Shown here: positions 1 through 8,910 of the stretch, piece after piece
Layout: every line of letters begins with the position of its first letter
Position numbering within the stretch: position 1 is the first letter of the stretch
Assembly: GCF_947654275.1 (NCBI RefSeq)
Contig: NZ_CANTJS010000012.1
Coordinates: forward strand, 1-64,000
Length of the DNA stretch: 64,000 bases
Direction of reading: 5' to 3'
From: an uncultured Oscillibacter sp.
GTDB taxonomy: Bacteria > Bacillota > Clostridia > Oscillospirales > Oscillospiraceae
The notes under the pieces: generated by a model
The model's input: the letters and a program-made list of their open reading frames with translations, nothing else
What the model was told of the DNA's origin: nothing
Databases searched by the model: none
Translations under genes and position numbers: made by a program

Positions 1-290
1 CTGTCTCCTGAATCCCTCGGATATTTGTACTATTCTTGAAAATTGATTTCCCTGTTCTTGCTGCCAGGGCGCCCCCGCTTACGCATTTTGTCAGACGGCG
101 GAGCCGGGGGCGGACTCCGGCCCGCCCCGTTTTTTCAAAAGCGCCGGGGAAAAGGGACGGAGCCCGGTTTTCGGGGGACAGGCCGGGGCAGAACTACATA
201 AAATCTCCGAACGGGACGCGCCCTTGCCGACGGAGCGCGGTCAAATGGCCGCGGACGGCGGGAACAGGCCCCGGCGGGAGGCCGGAGCAC

Positions 291-324
291 AAAAAAACCG
301 GCGGACAGGATCTCCTGCCGCCGG
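291..324 (-). terminator. Minus-strand intrinsic terminator
   Basis: CCGGCGG (298-304) pairs with CCGCCGG (318-324), with an inner AGGA/TCCT pair. On the minus strand the stem is followed by seven or more T (complement of the A run at 291-297). No gene that I recognise feeds it. Confidence 0.6.
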
Positions 325-771
325 CTGCAAAGAGGGAAAAGAAACAGAAAGAGAGGAAATCGTGTCTCCTCCTTGGAGGATGGTATTAGCATACCCCCTA
401 AATTTGAAATCAATCTTGCTTTTTTTTAAACAAACTGTGAACCTTTTCTGTTTTCAGGGGATTTTCAGGAGAAACGGATACATTGAGAACCTGTCTTCAC
501 AACCGCTGAACGCGGTCCGAAGGGCCTTTTCCCGTCATACCGCGTCGATTTCCCTTGCAATCCGTCAGGATGGCTGCGGAAAAGCTCTTTGTCTGACAGG
601 AAAAGTCCTTGCCCATCCAGCGTCCCCCGGCTGTGAATACAGGTTCTGAGACACAAAGAGGCTCCTGGTACCCGGCGGGCCCGTCGAAGGCAGAGCCCCC
701 CCGGCCCGCCGCATGGAAGGCCTCGGCCGCGTGGAAGGTCTCGGCCGCGGGAAGGCCTGGGCCCTGTAAAA

Positions 772-801
772 TTGACAAAGCCCGGCGTTCTGGGATATAA
801 T
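772..801 (+). promoter_or_regulatory. Sigma-A type promoter of the DUF4340 gene
   Basis: Perfect TTGACA (772-777), 18-bp spacer, perfect TATAAT (796-801), 74 bp before the start codon at 876. Confidence 0.8.
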
Positions 802-875
802 ACATCCAAACAGTCCCGACACATCACGATTTCCCGGCGGACCGCCGCCGGATTCAGAAAACAGGAGGACCTTTC

Positions 876-1946
876 ATGACCTGGAAAGAAAAACGGATCG
901 TTACCATATTGCTGTCTATCATCACCGTCCTGTTCGCCGCGCTGCTGATTGTCCTGGGCTTCCGCTACCGGGCGGCCCGGGAGGCGGCGGTGGGGGGAGC
1001 AACCATTGGCGCGGCGCCGTCTTCCTCCGGCAAGGACGCCGCCCCTCAGAGCTATACCGCCATCACCTATGACAACGGCTCCGCCACCCTCTCCTTCGCG
1101 CTGGACGAGCAGGGGGCGTGGATCTGGGCCGACGACCCGGACTTCCCCCTGGACGACCTCACCGTCGCCTCCATTGCCAGCGAGCTGTCCAGCCTCCACT
1201 TTCAGCAGACCCTGCCTGCCGGGGAGTCCATGGAGACCTATGGGTTTACTACCCCCTCCGCCACCCTCTCCGCCACCAGCAGCCGGGGAAGCACGCAGAC
1301 CCTGGTCTTCGGCAAAACCACCACCGACGGAGACAGCTATTATCTCCAGATGAACGGGGACGAAAGCACGGTTTACATCGTGGCGGATACCCTCTGCAAG
1401 TACATGTCCACCCCCATATACAACATGTGCGTTCTGCCCCGGCTGCCGGAGCTGTCTGAGGCGAGCCTTCTGGCCCTCAGCCTCCAGGGCCCCGTCCCCG
1501 CCGGAACCGGCGGCGAGGAGGGCGGAGAAGAGGGAGAGGAGCCGGCGGAGCCCCCCGAGCCGCTGATGACGGTCCTCAGCGCCCGGCGGGCCGAGGGAGA
1601 GGGCCAGTCCACCCTGTGGTTCCAGGAGAACAACAATGTCACCTCCAACCAGCTTCTCCAGGACCTGTTAAAGGACCTGTCTCACATGACCCTGCTCAGA
1701 TGCGTGGACTACCGGCCCAGCGAGGATGCGGAGGAAATCTGCGGCTTTGACGCGCCCAGCGCCGTTCTTACCGCCGGCTACAGCGCGGGCGGCTCGGAGC
1801 AGACCCTGACCCTCTCCGTCGGCGCCCAGCTGCCGGACGGCTCCGGCCGCTATGTCCAGCTGGGGGACAGCAGCACCATCTATTCCATGTCCACAGACGA
1901 CCTGGACCCCCTGATGTACATTGCCGCCAACGGCCTGAGCGGCTGA
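876..1946 (+). CDS. DUF4340 domain membrane-anchored protein
   Basis: A 356-residue protein with an N-terminal membrane anchor (about residues 8-29) and a long soluble part. Two similar lobes each give a 'YGFttPSATLSA' / 'CGFDAPSAVLTA' type motif followed by a strand-rich segment, as in the DUF4340 family. An acidic, glycine/glutamate-rich linker lies at about residues 210-228. The family often accompanies GldG-like ABC transporters, but none is present here and this gene has its own strong promoter. GGAGG before the ATG supports this start. Its substrate or partner cannot be told from sequence. Confidence 0.75.
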   Translation: MTWKEKRIVTILLSIITVLFAALLIVLGFRYRAAREAAVGGATIGAAPSSSGKDAAPQSYTAITYDNGSATLSFALDEQGAWIWADDPDFPLDDLTVASIASELSSLHFQQTLPAGESMETYGFTTPSATLSATSSRGSTQTLVFGKTTTDGDSYYLQMNGDESTVYIVADTLCKYMSTPIYNMCVLPRLPELSEASLLALSLQGPVPAGTGGEEGGEEGEEPAEPPEPLMTVLSARRAEGEGQSTLWFQENNNVTSNQLLQDLLKDLSHMTLLRCVDYRPSEDAEEICGFDAPSAVLTAGYSAGGSEQTLTLSVGAQLPDGSGRYVQLGDSSTIYSMSTDDLDPLMYIAANGLSG

Positions 1947-2026
1947 GACGGCCGTACCGGCGGCGCTGGCCCGGGATTTCCGCCCGGTTGCGGTTCATAC
2001 AGGCTTCATGGTGAAAGGAGGCCCCT

Positions 2027-2719
2027 ATGCGGGTGCTTGTAATAGAGGATGAGGTCCGTCTGGCGGCGACGCTTCAGGACCTTTTGGAGCTGAACGGTTA
2101 CACCGCCGACGTCCGCCACGACGGGGAATCCGGCCTGGACGAGGCGCTCACAGGCATATATGATGTGATTCTGCTGGATGTGATGCTGCCCAGGCTGGAC
2201 GGGTTCACCGTCCTGCGCCGCCTGCGGGAGGCGGGGAGCTCCGCGCCGGTGCTGATGCTCACCGCCCGGTCTGAGATATCCGACCGGGTGGAGGGACTGG
2301 ACCGGGGGGCGGACTACTACCTGACCAAGCCCTTTGACCCCAAGGAGCTGCTGGCCTGTATCCGGGCCCTGACCCGGCGGCAGCCGGAGCTGCGGAACCT
2401 GGACCTGCTGGAATTCGGAGATTTGCGGCTGGAGAAGAACAGCTTTGCCCTGAGCCGGGGGGAGCGCTCCGTCCGGCTGAGCCGGAAGGAGTTCGACATG
2501 ATGGAGCTTCTGATGCTGAACCGGAATCTGGTGCTCACCAAGGAATCCCTTCTCTTGAAGCTCTGGGGCTATGAGTCCGACGCGGAGGACAACAACGTGG
2601 AGGTTTACATCTCCTTCCTCCGGAAAAAGCTGACCCATCTCCATTCCTGTGTAAAAATCCGCACCATCCGCATGGTTGGTTACTGTCTGGAGACGGAGGA
2701 AGCAGACAAACAGGGGTGA
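2027..2719 (+). CDS. OmpR-family response regulator
   Basis: A 230-residue response regulator. The receiver domain (about 1-118) has the acidic pair E7/D8, the phospho-acceptor D51 in a LLDVMLP motif, T79 and K101. A winged-helix DNA-binding domain (about 130-225) ends in the usual 'IRTIRMVGYCLE' hairpin. It lies about 90 bp upstream of a sensor kinase in the same direction, so the two probably form one operon and one signalling pair. An AAAGGAGG site precedes the ATG. The input signal and target genes are unknown. Confidence 0.9.
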   Translation: MRVLVIEDEVRLAATLQDLLELNGYTADVRHDGESGLDEALTGIYDVILLDVMLPRLDGFTVLRRLREAGSSAPVLMLTARSEISDRVEGLDRGADYYLTKPFDPKELLACIRALTRRQPELRNLDLLEFGDLRLEKNSFALSRGERSVRLSRKEFDMMELLMLNRNLVLTKESLLLKLWGYESDAEDNNVEVYISFLRKKLTHLHSCVKIRTIRMVGYCLETEEADKQG

Positions 2720-2812
2720 CGATTTTCGTCGAACTGTGGGAACAACAGAATTTTTCCACCTTTTCCCCGAAATTTTCCACAAATTCAACAATGTTCAGAG
2801 GAGGAGCCAGCC

Positions 2813-4039
2813 ATGATCCGAAAGCTGCGGCTGAAATTCGTGGCGGTCTGCATGGCGATGGTCACCGCCGTGATGGCGGTGGTGCTGTTCGCCGTGTTCG
2901 CCTCGGTGGAGAGAAACATCGAGGAGCTGAGCCGGCAGGTGCTCCGCCGGGTTATTCAGGAGGAGCGGCCTGCCCGCGCCCCGGAGATCGGCGTGGAAAT
3001 CGGGGGCGGCAAGGTGCTGCTGCCCTACTTCACGGTTTCCCTCTGGCCCGGCGGCGGGGGCTACACCGCTTATGTCACCGGCGGCACCTATGCCGACCTG
3101 GAGGATACGGAGGAGCTGGAGGCGGTCCTTCGGGACTGCATGGACCAGCAGAGGCAGGAGGGGGTGGTGAGCCGGTACGGCCTCCGCTATCTCCGGCAGG
3201 ACAACGGCCTGTTCAGCCGCCTGGCCTTTGTGGACATGTCCATGGAACAGGCCATGCTCCGGGAGATGATGGGCTCCTACCTCCGCATTGCGGCGGCGGC
3301 CTTCACCCTGCTGCTGGGTGTGTCCATCCTGCTGGCCTGGTGGGCCACGCACCCGGTGGAACGGGCCTGGCGGCAGCAGCGGCAGTTCCTGTCCGACGCC
3401 TCCCACGAGCTGAAAACGCCCCTGACCGTCATTCTCTCCAACGCGGAGCTGCTGGAGGCCCTGCCTCTGGAGGCGCGCCCCGCCCGCTGGCGGGACAATA
3501 TCCTCTCCGAGGCCCGGCAGATGAAAACTCTGGTGGAAGAGATGCTGACCCTGGCCCGGGCGGACAACATGACCCAGGCGGCCGTTCTGACGGAGGTCTC
3601 CCTCTCCGACGCGGCGGAGGACTGCGCCCTCTCCTTTGAGCCGGTGGCCTTCGAGGCCGGGAAGGCCCTGGACTGTGAGGTTGCCGGGGACATCCTGGTC
3701 CTGGGGGACCGGGACAAGCTCCGGCGGCTCATCTCCATACTGCTGGACAACGCGGTGAAGTACAGCCGGGCGGGGGGGACCGTCGTCCTCACCCTCCGGC
3801 GGACGGAGCGCCAGGCCCGGCTGACCGTCTCCAACCCCGGCGAGCCCATCCCGCCGGAACAGCTGCCCCGGCTGTTCGAGCGGTTCTACCGGGCGGACGC
3901 CTCCCGGGGGGAACAGTCCGGCTTCGGCCTGGGGCTGAGCATCGCCGCCGCCATCGCGGCGGAGCACAGAGGGACGCTCCGGGCGGAGAGCGACGCGGAG
4001 AGCACCCGGTTCATTTTTGCCATGCCGCTGAAAAAATAG
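2813..4039 (+). CDS. Sensor histidine kinase, partner of the regulator at 2027
   Basis: A 408-residue membrane kinase: TM1 at about 8-30, an extracytoplasmic sensor loop, TM2 at about 160-182, then HisKA with phospho-accepting H198 in 'SDASHELKTPL', and HATPase_c with an N box 'LLDNAVKYS' and a G box 'GFGLGLSIA'. No clear HAMP domain is seen between TM2 and HisKA. GAGGAGG precedes the ATG. The 93-bp gap to the regulator contains several TTTTCC(A/G) runs but no obvious terminator, so co-transcription is likely. Confidence 0.9.
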   Translation: MIRKLRLKFVAVCMAMVTAVMAVVLFAVFASVERNIEELSRQVLRRVIQEERPARAPEIGVEIGGGKVLLPYFTVSLWPGGGGYTAYVTGGTYADLEDTEELEAVLRDCMDQQRQEGVVSRYGLRYLRQDNGLFSRLAFVDMSMEQAMLREMMGSYLRIAAAAFTLLLGVSILLAWWATHPVERAWRQQRQFLSDASHELKTPLTVILSNAELLEALPLEARPARWRDNILSEARQMKTLVEEMLTLARADNMTQAAVLTEVSLSDAAEDCALSFEPVAFEAGKALDCEVAGDILVLGDRDKLRRLISILLDNAVKYSRAGGTVVLTLRRTERQARLTVSNPGEPIPPEQLPRLFERFYRADASRGEQSGFGLGLSIAAAIAAEHRGTLRAESDAESTRFIFAMPLKK

Positions 4040-4083
4040 AGGGGCGTCCCATTGGGAGATGTTATGCAAGAGCCTGTCCCGTC

Positions 4084-4320
4084 TCCCGAAAGCATGGAGA
4101 GCCCGGAAGAACGGGAGGGGACAGAGCCCCTCCCCTACAGGGCATCCCCGCTGTAAAAATGGACACGCCCAGAAGCAGAGGCATGTCCAAGGCGAAGATT
4201 TTATGTAGGGGCCGGGCTCTGTCCCGGCCCGTTTCCCGAAAGCATGGAGAGCCCGGAAGAACGGGAGGGGACAGAGCCCCTCCCCTACACAGCATCCCCG
4301 CTATAAAAATGGACACGCCC
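4084..4320. repeat. Two 87-bp direct repeats
   Basis: Copies at 4084-4170 and 4234-4320 are offset by exactly 150 bp and differ at three positions. Each contains the complementary pair GGAGGGG / CCCCTCC and ends in AAAAATGGACACGCCC. An open frame crosses them but shows no coding character. They look like a dispersed palindromic intergenic repeat. Confidence 0.7.
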
Positions 4321-4360
4321 CCAAAGCAGGGGAGCGTCCGATTGGCAGGTTTTATTTTGT

Positions 4361-4466
4361 AGGGGCCGCCCCCATGGGCGGCCCGATGTGAGGCCCTTGC
4401 ACCGGCGGGCCGCCGAGGGCGGCGGCCCCTACATCCGAAAAGCGGGGGAATTCCCCGCTTTTTCCT
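4361..4466 (+). terminator. Stacked hairpins ending in an intrinsic terminator
   Basis: TGTAGGGGCCGCC (4361-4373) pairs with GGCGGCCCCTACA (4421-4433). Directly after it, AGCGGGG/CCCCGCT (4441-4459) folds into a near-perfect palindrome followed by TTTTCCTTT. This separates the first two-component operon from the second. Confidence 0.65.
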
Positions 4467-4472
4467 TTGCCT

Positions 4473-4509
4473 TCCGGAAAGTCCGGAAAGATTAAGAAAA
4501 CCTTAAGAA
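4473..4509 (+). promoter_or_regulatory. Direct repeats upstream of the second two-component operon
   Basis: TCCGGAAAG is repeated head to tail at 4473-4481 and 4482-4490. TTAAGAA occurs at 4492-4498 and 4503-4509, an 11-bp spacing. Direct repeats at about one helical turn are typical operators for OmpR-family regulators. They lie 65-100 bp before the start at 4574. I could not place a convincing -35/-10 pair. Autoregulation is inference. Confidence 0.45.
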
Positions 4510-4573
4510 TTTTGTCGACCCGTTTGTAAGAATTGGCTGATATGCTGTAAGCAGCTCAAGGGAGGAAGCAGAC

Positions 4574-5275
4574 ATGAACGAATGTATTCTGGTTGTAGAC
4601 GACGATCCGGAGATTGTCCGGGCCATTGCCATCACCCTGGAACGGGAGGGCTATCAGGTCCGCCGGGCCTACGACGGCATGGAGGCCCTGGACCAGGCGC
4701 TGGATCCGGCGGTGAAGCTGATTCTGATTGACGTGATGATGCCGAGGCTGGACGGCCTTTCCGCCCTGCTCCGCATCCGGGAAAAGCGGAACCTGCCCGT
4801 GATTGTCCTCTCCGCCAAAAGCGAGGACACCGACAAAATTCTGGGCCTCTCCATGGGCGCGGACGACTATGTCACCAAGCCCTACAACCCCCAGGAGCTG
4901 GCGGCCCGGGTGAAAAGCCAGCTCCGGCGCTATACTCTGCTGGGGGACGTCCACGCCGGGGAGAAGCAGGGTCTGCTGATCAACGGGCGGCTCAGCTACG
5001 ACCCGGCGGGCCGTGTTTTGCGGGCGGACGGGGACGAGGTGAAGCTCACGCCTACGGAGACGAAAATTTTCGAGCTCCTTATGAAGCACCCAGGTCAGAT
5101 TTTCCCCGCCGAGGAAATCTACCGGCGGATCTGGAACGAGGATGCCTATTCCTGTGAGAACACGGTGATGGTGCACATCCGCCGCATTCGTGAAAAGATC
5201 GAGCTGAATCCCAAAGAGCCAGACTATATCAAGGTGGTGTGGGGCATTGGATACAAAATGGAACAGCATGGATAA
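4574..5275 (+). CDS. OmpR-family response regulator (second system)
   Basis: A 233-residue regulator. The receiver has acidic D9/D10, phospho-acceptor D53 in 'LIDVMMPRLDG' and a 'YVTKPYNPQELAARV' signature. The C-terminal winged helix (about 130-230) includes 'LTPTETKIFELLMKHPGQIF' and ends 'VWGIGYKME', the conserved OmpR wing. AGGGAGGA precedes the ATG. The 3' end overlaps the start of the kinase gene, which points to translational coupling. The family layout resembles VanR/RegX-like regulators, but the target is unknown. Confidence 0.92.
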   Translation: MNECILVVDDDPEIVRAIAITLEREGYQVRRAYDGMEALDQALDPAVKLILIDVMMPRLDGLSALLRIREKRNLPVIVLSAKSEDTDKILGLSMGADDYVTKPYNPQELAARVKSQLRRYTLLGDVHAGEKQGLLINGRLSYDPAGRVLRADGDEVKLTPTETKIFELLMKHPGQIFPAEEIYRRIWNEDAYSCENTVMVHIRRIREKIELNPKEPDYIKVVWGIGYKMEQHG

Positions 5276-7724
5276 GGACCCCGGCGAAGCCCTGGAGCGG
5301 TTTGTGGCGGAGGAGGTCCGGGAGGCCGTGGAGGCGGGAAAGACCGTGAAGGTCCTCCGCCCCGGTGGGCGGGTCATGGCGTTTGCCGCTTTCCTGGCCT
5401 TCTTTCTGGGGGTGACGCTGACTCTCTCCAGCCTGGGAACCGCGGCGAACCGGGTCGCCTGGGAGCGGGACCCGGTCCCCCGCTTTGCGGAGGACTGGCA
5501 GGAGACGGAGCGGTTCCGCTCCGAGGTCTCCTCTTATCTCCGGGACTTCCTGACCATCGGGGCAGGAGGCAGGCCGGATTTCTACTGCTATGACTACTGG
5601 CTGGAGGCGGAGGAGGGCAGCGAGCTGGGCTGCGTCCTCCAGGAGGACACTGTTCACGCCGTGGAAGAGGCGGGGGACCGCTGGTGGACCTTCGAAACCA
5701 TTGACAAAGGCACCAGCGGAACCGCTTATGTGACGGGTCCCGAGGTGCGGGTGGACCTGGGCTCCGCTTCCTCGAGCTCCGCTTCCGTTGTGCCGGCGCC
5801 GGAGAAGGAGCGGGACCCGGACGAGGCGTTTCAAAACGACAAAAACGTCCTCTACTTCATCGAGACGGCGGACAGGAAAACCTATTCCAACGCGGAGGGA
5901 GGCCGGTCCTTCTTCCAGGAGGCGGAGCGGCTGAGCGGCGCCGGTACAGTCGATTTCAGCACGGGGGTCCAGGGGCAGAAGGACGGCTGCAACTTTTTCC
6001 TGACCTTTCAGAACGGCCGGGTTTCCATCGTCAAGGACGGGGTTTCCCTGGACGTGTATGGAAACGGGTTCTACGACAGGGACTCTCTGTGGTTCGTCCC
6101 CGGCTATGACAACTTCCCCGTCAGCGAGGACCTGGAGGGCGTGACGGTCCACATGGCCGTCCGGCAGGACCCCATCCGCTACTACGGCGTGGACTACCGG
6201 ACCGGGAACTCCTACAGCAGCGGCAGCATGTACAGCATTGCCCAGCAGGTGGAGGAGACCCGGAGCTTCTACCGCACCCAGGCGGCCCTGTTCGCCGCCG
6301 GGCTGGCATGCCTGTTCGTCTGGTTCTGCCTGCGGAAGCACCGGCTGATGGCGGACCGGAAAATTGCCGCCTGGACCTGCCGCGTGTGGACGGAGGCCCG
6401 TTTTCTGCTGGTGCTGGCCTGTCTGTGGTGGGCGTTCCTCCCGGGAATCGCCAATCTGGATTTCGTCTATGAGCTTCTCTATGGCTATGGCTACGGCTGG
6501 GACGGCGGCTATTCCTTCACCGCCTGGGGCATGGCGGTTCTGCGGCTGGTCCTGAGCAACGTCCCCGGCCTGCTGGCCCTGATCTGGCTGGTCTGGCTCA
6601 TCCGCAACGACCACCGGCACAACCCCAGGGAGGCCCGGAGGTCCCTCCTGCGGCCCTTTTTTCGGGCTCTTCGCGCCAGAGACCTGAAGCGGCCCGTTGA
6701 AAAGCGCCTCAGCCGCCGGGTGGCCCTGTTCGTCCTGCTGGCGGTTCTGCTGGCGGCTGAGATGCTGTCCATTCTGATCAACATGACCCTGATTGGTTAC
6801 CCCTCCTGGCTGCTCTGGACGGTCTATCTGCTGCCGGTGCTGCTGCTGGCGTGGGCGGCGGCGGCCCTGGCCCGCCGGGAGCTGGGCCTTGCCAAGGACC
6901 TGGGCCGTCTGGCGGACCAGGTGGAGGCCGTCCGGGCCGGGGATTTGTCAAAGCCCCTGATTCTCCCGGAGGACGCCGACCTGCGGCAGACGGCGGAGCG
7001 CCTCAACGACATCCAGGCGGGCATGAAGGCCGCCCTAGCGGAGCAGACCCGCAGCGAGCGGATGAAGGTGGAGCTGGTTTCCAACGTGTCCCACGACCTG
7101 AAAACCCCCCTGACCTCCATCCTCTCCTATGCGGAGCTGCTGCGGCAGGAGGAGAATTTGCCTCCGGCGGCGGCGGACTACGCCCGCATCATCGACGAGA
7201 AGGCCCAGCGGCTGAAAAGCATGGTTCAGGACGTGTTCGAGGTCAGCCGCGCGGCGGCGGACCAGCTCCCCGTCCAGCCGGAGCGGCTGGACCTGGGCAA
7301 GCTCCTGCGGCAGACCCTGGCGGACATGGACGGGCCCATTCAGCGCAGCGCCCTGGCCTTTAAAATCGACCTGCCGGAGGAGCCGGTGATGATTACCGCC
7401 GACGGGAAACGGCTGTACAGAGTGTTCCAGAATCTCATCGACAACGCCCTGCGCTATGCCCTGGAGGGCAGCCGAATCTACCTCGCCCTGAAAATCGGGG
7501 AGGGCCGGGCCGCCGCCAGCGTCCGGAACACCAGCCGGACGGAGCTGCCGGAGGGGGTGGACTTCACTGCCCGCTTCGTCCGGGGGGACGCCAGCCGCAC
7601 CGACGGCGGCAGCGGCCTGGGGCTGAGCATCGCCAAGTCCTTCACTGAGGCCTGCGGCGGTGATTTCCGGGTGGAGACCATGGCGGACCTGTTTACCGCC
7701 ACCGTGACCTTCCCGCTGTCCTGA
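5268..7724 (+). CDS. Large multi-span sensor histidine kinase
   Basis: An 818-residue kinase. A first membrane segment (about residues 36-58) is followed by a roughly 280-residue external region with no recognised domain. A group of four to five more spans (about 330-560) leads to a HAMP-like linker 'LADQVEAVRAGDLSKPL', HisKA with H609 in 'SNVSHDLKTPL', and HATPase_c with 'NLIDNALRYA' and 'GSGLGLSIAKSF'. The start is uncertain: ATG 5268 is used here, but an in-frame TTG at 5247 has a better placed GGTGTGGGG. Both overlap the regulator gene, so the pair is translationally coupled. The size and membrane load suggest an envelope-stress or ligand sensor. Confidence 0.9.
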   Translation: MDKDPGEALERFVAEEVREAVEAGKTVKVLRPGGRVMAFAAFLAFFLGVTLTLSSLGTAANRVAWERDPVPRFAEDWQETERFRSEVSSYLRDFLTIGAGGRPDFYCYDYWLEAEEGSELGCVLQEDTVHAVEEAGDRWWTFETIDKGTSGTAYVTGPEVRVDLGSASSSSASVVPAPEKERDPDEAFQNDKNVLYFIETADRKTYSNAEGGRSFFQEAERLSGAGTVDFSTGVQGQKDGCNFFLTFQNGRVSIVKDGVSLDVYGNGFYDRDSLWFVPGYDNFPVSEDLEGVTVHMAVRQDPIRYYGVDYRTGNSYSSGSMYSIAQQVEETRSFYRTQAALFAAGLACLFVWFCLRKHRLMADRKIAAWTCRVWTEARFLLVLACLWWAFLPGIANLDFVYELLYGYGYGWDGGYSFTAWGMAVLRLVLSNVPGLLALIWLVWLIRNDHRHNPREARRSLLRPFFRALRARDLKRPVEKRLSRRVALFVLLAVLLAAEMLSILINMTLIGYPSWLLWTVYLLPVLLLAWAAAALARRELGLAKDLGRLADQVEAVRAGDLSKPLILPEDADLRQTAERLNDIQAGMKAALAEQTRSERMKVELVSNVSHDLKTPLTSILSYAELLRQEENLPPAAADYARIIDEKAQRLKSMVQDVFEVSRAAADQLPVQPERLDLGKLLRQTLADMDGPIQRSALAFKIDLPEEPVMITADGKRLYRVFQNLIDNALRYALEGSRIYLALKIGEGRAAASVRNTSRTELPEGVDFTARFVRGDASRTDGGSGLGLSIAKSFTEACGGDFRVETMADLFTATVTFPLS

Positions 7725-7742
7725 GCCGGACGGCGGAACGGC

Positions 7743-7775
7743 AAAAAGCCGGAGGCAGCATGCCTCCGGCTTTTT
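7743..7775. terminator. Bidirectional intrinsic terminator
   Basis: A perfect 15-bp stem (7743-7757 with 7761-7775) and a GCA loop, with five A before and five T after. It serves the kinase operon on the plus strand and the converging thioesterase gene on the minus strand. Confidence 0.9.
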
Positions 7776-7855
7776 CAACCCTCCGCCTATGTGAAATTAG
7801 GAATCGGGAATTGCCTCGTTTCGATAAAATTCCTGACGCCTCATTGCTCTCCGCT

Positions 7856-8284
7856 CTACTCTTCGGCCCGCTCCTCCATCCGCTTTCGGTCCACGCAGAA
7901 ATAGGAGAATTCCCCTGTGGCCAGCAGAGTTCCTTCCTCGCCGGTGATGTCCACCACCGCCAGCACGGTGGACCCGCCTCGGTGGCGGACGGTCCCGGTG
8001 GCCCGGATGACGCCGTGGGCCCGGTTGTCCAGAAAATGGAGGGTCCCGCTCTGGGTCACATAGCTGCGTCCGTCGGTGTGGGCGGCGGTGCCGGCGGCGT
8101 CGTCCGCCAGGGTGTACAGGGCCCCGCCGTGAACCATGCCGTAGGGATTCCGGCTCTCCTCCCGGATGTCCAGACGGTACACCACCCGGTCGGTCTCTAC
8201 CGACTCCAGCTCAAAAAAGTTATGCTCTGTAAAGGCGTTTTTCCGCATACGCCGTTCCTGCAGGTACTGCTCCAGCTTGCTCAT
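7856..8284 (-). CDS. PaaI-like hotdog-fold thioesterase
   Basis: A 142-residue single-domain protein. It has the family signature 'NPYGMVHGGALYTLADDAAG' with the HGG turn and catalytic acidic residue, then 'SGTLHFLDNRAHGVIRATGTV', the central beta strands of the hotdog fold. These enzymes hydrolyse acyl-CoA or aryl-CoA thioesters in the cytoplasm. The gene stands alone, converging with the kinase operon. GGAGG lies upstream of the ATG on the minus strand. The physiological substrate cannot be inferred. Confidence 0.85.
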   Translation of the reverse strand: MSKLEQYLQERRMRKNAFTEHNFFELESVETDRVVYRLDIREESRNPYGMVHGGALYTLADDAAGTAAHTDGRSYVTQSGTLHFLDNRAHGVIRATGTVRHRGGSTVLAVVDITGEEGTLLATGEFSYFCVDRKRMEERAEE

Positions 8285-8420
8285 ATGGCCTCCTGTTGTC
8301 CGTTTTTTTCAGTCTATCATAGGACGACCTATTTTTCCACCCTTTTTATGGTCCTTTTTGGAGAATGGGACAGACTGCTCCGGAAACGCCCGGGCACATG
8401 AGCATTTTGAAAAAAGGGGG

Positions 8421-8480
8421 TTGACAAACCGGTCCGTCTGAGTATAATGAACATATGAACAGTCGTTCAAGTGTTCAAAT
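8421..8480 (+). promoter_or_regulatory. Promoter and overlapping ArsR-type operator of the metal operon
   Basis: TTGACA (8421-8426), 16-bp spacer, TATAAT (8443-8448). Just downstream, TGAAC (8456-8460) and GTTCA (8465-8469) form an inverted repeat, with a further GTTCA at 8473-8477. The AT-rich TGAAC-N-GTTCA arrangement over the transcription start is the classical SmtB/ArsR/CadC operator form. It predicts repression by the product of the next gene and release by metal. Confidence 0.8.
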
Positions 8481-8502
8481 AAAGCTCGAGGGAGGAACCG
8501 CC

Positions 8503-8865
8503 ATGGAAGACCGCTACAACGTGGACTGCTGCGATTTTATCCACGCCCACGAGGACGTCGTGGAAAAGGTCCGGCAGGAGATGCCGGGGGAGGACACCCT
8601 GTATGACCTGACGGAGCTGTTCCGCATCTTTGGGGACTCCACCCGGGTCCGCATCCTGTATGTCCTCTTTGAGGCGGAGATGTGCGTCTGCGATATTGCC
8701 CAGCTGCTGGGCATGACGCAATCCGCCATCTCCCACCAGCTCCGGGCTCTGAAAAACGTCCGGCTGGTGAAAGCCCGCCGGGAGGGAAAGACGGTGTTTT
8801 ACTCCCTGGCCGACGACCATGTGAAAACCATCATTGACCAGGGACTGGAGCACGTCAAAGAATAG
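8503..8865 (+). CDS. ArsR/CadC-family metal-responsive repressor
   Basis: A 120-residue winged-helix repressor. The N-terminal segment carries a Cys pair ('NVDCCDF'). The recognition core is 'GDSTRVRILYVLFEAEMCVCDIAQLLGMTQSAISHQLRALK', whose Cys-Val-Cys lies at the CadC/ArsR metal-site position. A C-terminal 'DDHVKTIIDQGLEHV' helix resembles the SmtB alpha5 site. Start 8503 is chosen over an in-frame ATG at 8455 because GGGAGG sits 8 bp before it and the upstream residues fall inside the operator. It heads an operon with an HMA protein and a P-type ATPase. A thiol-rich site suggests Cd/Pb/Zn sensing. Confidence 0.88.
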   Translation: MEDRYNVDCCDFIHAHEDVVEKVRQEMPGEDTLYDLTELFRIFGDSTRVRILYVLFEAEMCVCDIAQLLGMTQSAISHQLRALKNVRLVKARREGKTVFYSLADDHVKTIIDQGLEHVKE

Positions 8866-8910
8866 CATCCCCTATGCAAAAACATATCAACATATCAGGA
8901 GGAACTCATT

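Larger units (their letters stand above)
1..875. other. Intergenic stretch without a recognisable gene
   Basis: I find no convincing coding region here; the open frames have no family resemblance and overlap one another. It holds a minus-strand terminator (291-324), an 18-bp tandem repeat (714-731 and 732-749, one mismatch) and the promoter of the next gene (772-801). Confidence 0.5.

Noticed and set aside
465-1199. Long minus-strand open frames antisense to the DUF4340 gene
   Set aside because: High GC makes long antisense frames common; there is no ribosome site or family resemblance, and the plus-strand gene has a perfect promoter and a recognised domain.
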